10,273 nucleotides of DNA, taken from NCBI GenBank assembly GCA_007122745.1, contig SKTA01000161.1, positions 1-10,273 on the forward strand. The letters run 5' to 3'. A program made the position numbers and the translations under genes. Source of the DNA: Bacteroidales bacterium. Its GTDB lineage: Bacteria > Bacteroidota > Bacteroidia > Bacteroidales > UBA7960. The notes under the pieces are model-generated. The model was given only the letters and a program-made list of their open reading frames with translations, was not told the origin of the DNA and did not search any database. This document shows positions 6,607 through 10,273 of this stretch, piece by piece (position 1 is the first letter of the stretch; the number at the start of each line of letters is the position of its first letter).

Positions 6607-7982
6607 TATATTCTTTCAAGTTGCACGGTGAAGTGCCGCATGATCGGTGCTTCCTTAACGATACGGAAGCCTTTTGTGATGCGATCTCTCTTTTCATAAA
6701 TATTAGCCAGGCAGGCTGCTACATAATCCATGTGGTTGTTGGTATATGTTCTTCTGGGGATGGCAAGCCGGAGAAGTTCGAGTGCCGGATAGCGATTTTT
6801 CCTTGTAACAGGATCCCTGTCGGCCAGCAGGGTGCCTATCTCCACGCCGCGGACACCACCTTCCAAATATAGCTCTATTGCAAGTGTTTGTGCCTGAAAC
6901 TGCTCTTTGGGAACATTTTGGAGGAACTTCTTTGCATCCACGAAAACAGCATGTCCTCCAGTAGGTATCTGGCAAGGGATCCCATAATCAGCCAGCTGCT
7001 GCCCCAGATGTGCCACCTGCCCGATACGCGATTCCAGATAGTCGAAGTCCATCCCTTCTTTCAGTCCCTGAGCCATGGCTGCAAGGTCTCTTCCTGCCAG
7101 TCCGCCATAGGTAAGATACCCTTCATACAGGATGCAGTACATGCTGATCTTTTCAAACAAATCTTTATCGCGGCATGCCAGGAAGCCACCAATGTTAACA
7201 ATGGCGTCCTTTTTGCTGCTCATCGTGGCACCATCCACGTATGAGTACATCTCCCGCACAATGTCTTTGATGCGGTGTTGTGCAAACTCCTCTTCACGCA
7301 TCTTTATGAAGTAAGCGTTCTCGGAGAAACGCGCCGCGTCAAAAAAGACCGGGATGCCATATTGCTTGCACAAAGCAGATACATCGCGGATGTTTTGCAT
7401 GGAAACAGGCTGTCCTCCGGATGTGTTACAGGTTACCGTGATGATACAAAGAGGAATTTTTTCCTTTGGGTTGTTTTTAAAAACAGTTTCCAGTTTATTC
7501 AGGTCAATGTTCCCTTTGAAAGGGTGCAACAGTGTGGTGTTGCCGGCTTCATCAATCGTGCAGTCAACGGCGAAGGCCCTCCGAAATTCGATATGACCTT
7601 TTGTAGTGTCAAAATGAGCATTGCCCGGAACGAGGTCCCCTTCCTTAATCAGTGCAGAGAACAAAAGGTTCTCTGCTGCCCTGCCCTGGTGGGTAGGAAC
7701 GAAATAGGGCATATCGAGCCAATTATTGATCACCTCTTTAAGTTTAAAGTAGGATGTCGATCCGGCATAGCTTTCGTCGCCCAGCATCATTTCAGCCCAT
7801 TGATGGTGGCTGAGTGCCCCGGTTCCGGAGTCGGTCAGCAGATCGATAAAGACCTGATCGCTGCGCAATTGAAAAAGACTGTAGCCTGCCTCGGCGATCC
7901 ACTTTTCACGTTCATTACGGCTGCTGCGTCTCACAGGCTCAACCACTTTGATTTTATAGGGTTCTGTATATGGTAATTCCAT
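6606..7982 (-). CDS. tnaA: Tryptophanase (L-tryptophan indole-lyase)
   Basis: This cytoplasmic PLP enzyme splits L-tryptophan into indole, pyruvate and ammonia. The 458-residue length fits the beta-eliminating lyase family (fold type I). Seen: IDLLTDSGT (residues 46-54), GDESYAGS with Tyr72, PTHQGRAAE (96-104), FFDAARF (Asp215, Arg218), the PLP lysine Lys258 in MSSKKDA, and GGHAVFVDA (342-350). Tyrosine phenol-lyase is a close relative. At three positions that differ between the enzymes this protein has the tryptophanase residue: Asp125 in FDTT (Thr in the phenol-lyase), Ile382 in GVEIG (Arg in the phenol-lyase), and His450 in MRHFT (Phe in the phenol-lyase). The start MELPYTEPYKIK matches Bacteroidales tryptophanases as I remember them. 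A possible promoter at 8141-8148 gives a leader of about 150 nt. The gene is coupled to mntP by TAATG. No tryptophan permease gene is adjacent. Confidence 0.95.
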   Translation of the reverse strand: MELPYTEPYKIKVVEPVRRSSRNEREKWIAEAGYSLFQLRSDQVFIDLLTDSGTGALSHHQWAEMMLGDESYAGSTSYFKLKEVINNWLDMPYFVPTHQGRAAENLLFSALIKEGDLVPGNAHFDTTKGHIEFRRAFAVDCTIDEAGNTTLLHPFKGNIDLNKLETVFKNNPKEKIPLCIITVTCNTSGGQPVSMQNIRDVSALCKQYGIPVFFDAARFSENAYFIKMREEEFAQHRIKDIVREMYSYVDGATMSSKKDAIVNIGGFLACRDKDLFEKISMYCILYEGYLTYGGLAGRDLAAMAQGLKEGMDFDYLESRIGQVAHLGQQLADYGIPCQIPTGGHAVFVDAKKFLQNVPKEQFQAQTLAIELYLEGGVRGVEIGTLLADRDPVTRKNRYPALELLRLAIPRRTYTNNHMDYVAACLANIYEKRDRITKGFRIVKEAPIMRHFTVQLERI

Positions 7983-8033
7983 AAAAACAAATTTTAAAAT
8001 CCATAAAAAAATTAGAAAAATGTTGATGATTCA

Positions 8034-8070
8034 GCGATCCGAAGTTCGATTCAAAAGGGATAGGTATCGC
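8034..8070 (-). promoter_or_regulatory. Possible hairpin in the tryptophanase mRNA leader
   Basis: On the minus strand GCGATACC (8070-8063) can pair with GGATCGC (8040-8034), seven base pairs with one bulged A and a 22-nt loop. It lies between the possible promoter and the start codon, overlaps the end of the small leader ORF, and is followed after about 13 nt by T-rich sequence. It could be an attenuator or another regulatory fold, but the U-tract is not directly adjacent, so a standard intrinsic terminator is doubtful. Confidence 0.35.
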
Positions 8071-8119
8071 GCCGTTTCAGGTTCAGGTAGATCATTTTTA
8101 TATTGATTAAACGCTTCAT
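8051..8119 (-). CDS. Possible 22-codon leader ORF upstream of tnaA
   Basis: An ATG at 8117-8119 opens a 22-codon frame ending in TGA at 8051-8053, within the presumed tnaA 5' leader and starting about 15 nt after the likely transcription start. The peptide is basic and begins MKRLINIKMIYL and ends RRDTYPF. In E. coli, tnaA is controlled by the TnaC leader peptide, which stalls ribosomes when tryptophan is present. This ORF has the right place and size but no Trp codon and no TnaC motif, and I see no Shine-Dalgarno. A second out-of-frame ATG at 8002-8004 overlaps the tnaA start. Translation is unproven and the ORF may be chance. Confidence 0.3.
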   Translation of the reverse strand: MKRLINIKMIYLNLKRRDTYPF

Positions 8120-8140
8120 TCGGATTGTCTGTGAGTGCAA

Positions 8141-8148
8141 CAAATATA
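8141..8148 (-). promoter_or_regulatory. Candidate -7 box (TATATTTG) for tnaA-mntP
   Basis: Read on the minus strand, this is TATATTTG, an exact TAnnTTTG match. It would start transcription near 8134 and give a 5' leader of about 150 nt before the tnaA ATG, much longer than the roughly 20-nt leaders inferred for ruvB and tetR. No clear -33 element was found. Confidence 0.45.
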
Positions 8149-8191
8149 ATAAAAGAGTTTGAATGACGGGAAATAAAATCCGGTTTTTTAG

Positions 8192-8199
8192 TACCTTTG
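8192..8199 (+). promoter_or_regulatory. -7 box (TACCTTTG) for the PlsC-like acyltransferase gene
   Basis: TACCTTTG is an exact TAnnTTTG match ending 38 bases before the ATG at 8238. A GAGAG stretch just before the ATG could be a weak ribosome binding site. No TTTG lies at the usual -33 spacing. Confidence 0.5.
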
Positions 8200-8237
8200 A
8201 CTGATAATAATTTATCCCGATTTAAACGTTACGAGAG

Positions 8238-8786
8238 ATGTCACAAATTGCCCTATTTATATTGCGTCTTCTGGGTTGGAACATATACACACGGGTGCCG
8301 TCAGATATTCCGAAGGCTGTGATTATCATGGCACCTCATACCAGTAACTGGGACTTCATTATTGGCCGTTTGGCATTTTTCTGGTACCGGGTGCATCCCA
8401 GAATATTGATCAAGAAGGAGGCTTTCGGACCGGTAACCGGTCCTGTCCTGAAAATGCTCGGTGGTGTGCCTGTAGATCGAAGCCATAGCCAGAATACGGT
8501 TAAGGAGGTTACGAAGTGTTTCCAAAAGCATGAAAAGTTTCATTTGCTGATTACTCCCGAAGGAACCAGAAAGCGGGTCAACAAATGGAAAAGGGGGTTT
8601 TATTTTATTGCACTTAATGCGAAAGTGCCCATTCTGTTTGGTTTTCTGGATTATCGCAAGAAAGAGGGTGGTTTGGGGATGATGCTGGAACCAACCGGTG
8701 ACTTTGAAGCAGATTTTAAGATCATCGAAGACTTTTATCGCGATAAGCATGCCAGACATCCTGAAAAGTTTAACCTGTCATCATAA
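8238..8786 (+). CDS. PlsC-like lysophospholipid acyltransferase family protein
   Basis: The 182-residue product belongs to the LPLAT superfamily, which transfers acyl groups to glycerol phosphates or similar acceptors at the membrane. Motif I is the catalytic HX4D as APHTSNWDF (His34, Asp39); GGVPVDR (residues 75-81) and TPEGTR (106-111) are the later acyltransferase motifs that bind the phosphate and acceptor. Residues 1-15 and the region around 129-136 (KVPILFGF) are the main hydrophobic parts. It is shorter than standard PlsC (about 240) and belongs to the compact subfamily, so the acceptor could be lysophosphatidate or another lipid. It has its own -7 box and converges on the beta-rich protein gene, so it is probably transcribed alone. 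Confidence 0.9.
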   Translation: MSQIALFILRLLGWNIYTRVPSDIPKAVIIMAPHTSNWDFIIGRLAFFWYRVHPRILIKKEAFGPVTGPVLKMLGGVPVDRSHSQNTVKEVTKCFQKHEKFHLLITPEGTRKRVNKWKRGFYFIALNAKVPILFGFLDYRKKEGGLGMMLEPTGDFEADFKIIEDFYRDKHARHPEKFNLSS

Positions 8787-8797
8787 GGGTTGCCTTA
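8784..8797. terminator. Small hairpin between convergent genes, weak terminator candidate
   Basis: TAAGG (8784-8788) and CCTTA (8793-8797) pair perfectly around a GTTG loop, starting in the stop codon of the acyltransferase gene. The stem is only 5 bp and is followed by a TCT repeat rather than a T-run, so terminator function is uncertain. Confidence 0.25.
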
Positions 8798-8802
8798 CGA
8801 TG

Positions 8803-8834
8803 TCTTCTTCTTCTTCTTCTTCTTCTTCTTCTTT
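8803..8834. repeat. (TCT)10 trinucleotide microsatellite
   Basis: Ten perfect TCT units (8803-8832) followed by TT lie between two convergent genes and run into the TAA stop codon (8833-8835) of the minus-strand gene. In that gene's frame, read-through would add about ten arginines. Perfect trinucleotide tracts this long are uncommon in bacteria and prone to length change, but here a change would not alter either annotated protein. Confidence 0.9.
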
Positions 8835-9801
8835 AGTCTGCACCAGACAATTCACCCCCCATTGTCAGGTAGAGTCGGATAAAAATACTGAAGTGCAGAT
8901 TAAAACTGTCATAATCGCCCAGATTAATATTGGCATAATTGGCCAGACCCCCCACTACTACTGCGTAGGATTCTCCAACATCCATTCTCACTCCGCCGCC
9001 ACCATAAACGCCGAAACTTATGCCATCGTCTCGAAAGCCATAGCGCGTATCGGTTAGATTTAAAATACTGTAGCTTATTCCGGCAATTTCAACTCTGTTT
9101 TCTTTTACTCTTGTATTAATCATGTTGAAACCAGCCTCTATGTAAGGGTGAACTTGACGATCTTCAAGGGAGAATATTTGCTGCAGCCCGACTTTAATGT
9201 CCATTCTTTCTTCAGTGCCCTGAATGCTGAATCTCCTAAGGTCGTGACCAATAAGACCCGGCTCCCCGGTAAGAATCCTGAGCATAAACTGATCTTGAAG
9301 CCGGAGGCTGACATAATTAAAATCGACCAGAAGTGAGATGCTGTTAAAATGCAGGTTGCCAAAAACGCCAACCAACATTGACGAGTTGTACCTCATGTTT
9401 TGCGGAAGATATTGATGGGGCTCTCCGGGTAATTCAAAATCATAACCCAGGGATTCTCTTATTCTGTTGTATGTATGCTGACGTGTGATGGTTGCTTCGA
9501 GACTGTTTCGTCCACTGCCATTATAATAATTTGCCGTTGCATGATTTGCGAAATAACCACCAAGGTTTATGCCATAAGAGTATCTCAAGGGTTCCCTAAC
9601 TGGCTCTGATATAACGGTAAGCGTATCATTGTTTTCTTCTTCGAAGTTTTTGTGATTAGATGCGCCGCAATTATATATAATAAACAGCGTAAGAAAAATA
9701 ATTAACAACCCGGGCTCAGGTCTGATTGATGATGCTTTAATCCATATTAGCAAATCTGAGAGGATTTGATTGTTGTTTCGAACCTGTTCATTGGGTTTCA
9801 T
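8833..9801 (-). CDS. Unrecognised beta-rich protein, probably outer-membrane barrel
   Basis: I do not recognise a named family for this 322-residue protein. A hydrophobic segment at residues 31-43 (GLLIIFLTLFIIY) followed by Asn-Cys-Gly is preceded by a 30-residue polar stretch, so this is either a signal anchor or a signal peptide with an unusually long lead. From about residue 74 the sequence alternates polar and hydrophobic residues in likely beta strands (YSYGINLGGYF, SMLVGVFGNLHF, SLLVDFNYVSLRL, ISFGVYGGGGVRM, YAVVVGGLANYA), ending with LHFSIFIRLYL. This resembles small Bacteroidota outer-membrane barrels. The ATG at 9799-9801 overlaps the meaB stop as TAATG, which supports this start by translational coupling, although the long N-terminus would also fit a later start. 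The stop codon directly abuts the (TCT)10 tract. Confidence 0.7.
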   Translation of the reverse strand: MKPNEQVRNNNQILSDLLIWIKASSIRPEPGLLIIFLTLFIIYNCGASNHKNFEEENNDTLTVISEPVREPLRYSYGINLGGYFANHATANYYNGSGRNSLEATITRQHTYNRIRESLGYDFELPGEPHQYLPQNMRYNSSMLVGVFGNLHFNSISLLVDFNYVSLRLQDQFMLRILTGEPGLIGHDLRRFSIQGTEERMDIKVGLQQIFSLEDRQVHPYIEAGFNMINTRVKENRVEIAGISYSILNLTDTRYGFRDDGISFGVYGGGGVRMDVGESYAVVVGGLANYANINLGDYDSFNLHFSIFIRLYLTMGGELSGAD

Positions 9802-10273
9802 TATCTTTGGTTTGCATCGTCGAAAAAAGCATTTAACAACATTGAGGCAGCCTGATATTCTGTGATTCTCAATTGTGCAAGCATTTCCTCTGCTTCGGCA
9901 ATTTTTTTCGTTATTTCCGGGTTGCTGTAGAAACGTGCTTTGAGGCTCTCAGCGATGGTTTCATGCATTCGGTGCTTTCTTTGGATGCTTCTTCTGGTTT
10001 CGAAAACACCTTTATGCTTCATCATCGTCTCAAAATCTCTGATCATTTCCCATACCTCAGGCACTCCGCTCCCAACCAGTGAGCTACAAGTTAGCACTTT
10101 GGGTTTCCACCCTGTTTCAGAAGGCATAAACAGGTGCAGTGCATTTTCATATTGTACTTTTGCAGCTTCAGCCTTATGTATGTTATCACCGTCTGCTTTA
10201 TTGATGGCCATGCCGTCACACATTTCAATGATCCCCCGTTTTATTCCCTGCAGTTCGTCTCCGGCACCGGCCA
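9801..10273 (-). CDS. meaB: Methylmalonyl-CoA mutase-associated GTPase MeaB (ArgK family), 3' part
   Basis: The frame is open from the right edge to the TAA at 9801-9803, giving about 157 C-terminal codons. MeaB is a cytoplasmic GTPase that guards and helps load the cobalamin cofactor of methylmalonyl-CoA mutase in succinate-propionate metabolism. Visible are GAGDELQGIK at the start, the G4 guanine-specificity motif NKAD (10191-10202) in MAINKADGDN, and the G5-like CSSLVGSGVPEVW, followed by a charged helical C-terminal region (HRMHETIAESLKARF to LLNAFF) as in the family's dimerisation arm. The P-loop and switch regions lie beyond the edge. An internal ATG at 10223 is not the true start, since conserved sequence continues upstream of it. 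The mutase genes are not in the window. It is coupled to the downstream beta-rich protein gene by TAATG. Confidence 0.93.
   Translation of the reverse strand, partial: AGAGDELQGIKRGIIEMCDGMAINKADGDNIHKAEAAKVQYENALHLFMPSETGWKPKVLTCSSLVGSGVPEVWEMIRDFETMMKHKGVFETRRSIQRKHRMHETIAESLKARFYSNPEITKKIAEAEEMLAQLRITEYQAASMLLNAFFDDANQR

Noticed and set aside
7275..7976. 233-codon plus-strand ORF
   Set aside because: It is antisense to tnaA, whose PLP site and other conserved motifs are clear in the other strand; no domain seen in this frame.
6606..7982. Tyrosine phenol-lyase as an alternative to tryptophanase
   Set aside because: The three discriminating positions (Asp125, Ile382, His450) carry the tryptophanase residues, not Thr, Arg and Phe.
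7983..8237. TnaC homologue or Bacteroid-trp-type attenuator
   Set aside because: The leader ORF has no Trp codon and lacks the TnaC motif, so only a generic leader ORF is reported.
8698..9057. Plus-strand ORF with a run of serines
   Set aside because: The serine run is the (TCT)10 microsatellite read in frame; the rest is antisense to the beta-rich gene.
9801..10223. Short protein starting at the ATG at 10223
   Set aside because: Conserved MeaB sequence (GAGDELQGIK) continues upstream to the window edge, so this ATG is internal.
1..10273. tRNA, rRNA, insertion sequence, prophage or defence system
   Set aside because: I saw no transposase, integrase, nuclease or toxin motif among the genes and no tRNA-like sequence by eye; a covariance-model search was not possible.

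Overview
The window looks like chromosomal DNA from a member of the Bacteroidota, probably near the Bacteroidales. The evidence is the promoter style (TAnnTTTG -7 boxes ahead of several genes, few Shine-Dalgarno sequences), a secreted papain-like protease with a lectin-like, Fn3 and GEVED-type tail, a tryptophanase whose start and specificity residues match my memory of Prevotella TnaA, and an orphan LuxE-like acyltransferase. Coding density is high. I see no phage, insertion sequence, CRISPR array, tRNA or rRNA. The genus is not something I can assign.

Layout, left to right. 1-1864 (-) is the N-terminal 621 codons of a secreted C1A cysteine peptidase that runs off the left edge. 1865-2258 is an AT-rich divergent spacer. 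2259-2870 (+) is a TetR-family regulator, overlapping by 29 bp at its 3' end with queG. 4842-2842 (-) is a ruvB-queG pair (Holliday junction motor, then the last step of queuosine synthesis). 4843-4944 is a divergent promoter region with four AATTTG-G repeats. 4945-5943 (+) is a LuxE/PaaK-like acyltransferase. 5944-6057 is a convergent spacer made almost wholly of a 42-bp perfect palindrome and a 12-unit hexanucleotide array that supplies the mntP stop codon. 7982-6058 (-) is a tryptophanase-mntP operon joined by a TAATG stop/start overlap, with a leader of about 150 nt that holds a possible 22-codon leader ORF. 8238-8786 (+) is a PlsC-like lysophospholipid acyltransferase. 8803-8834 is a (TCT)10 microsatellite that abuts the stop codon of the next gene. 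10273-8833 (-) is the 3' part of meaB (GTPase chaperone of methylmalonyl-CoA mutase), coupled by another TAATG overlap to an unrecognised beta-rich, probably outer-membrane, protein.

How the genes fit together: most are housekeeping or catabolic units on their own. RuvB serves recombination, QueG tRNA wobble modification, MeaB the propionate/succinate cobalamin pathway, tryptophanase tryptophan catabolism to indole, pyruvate and ammonia, and MntP Mn2+ export. The LuxE-like and PlsC-like proteins both handle acyl groups but are not adjacent. I do not see a clear new multi-gene system. The signals most worth following are in the non-coding DNA: the tryptophanase leader, the palindrome plus hexamer array, the (TCT)10 tract, the AATTTG-G array, and the palindrome at the tetR promoter.
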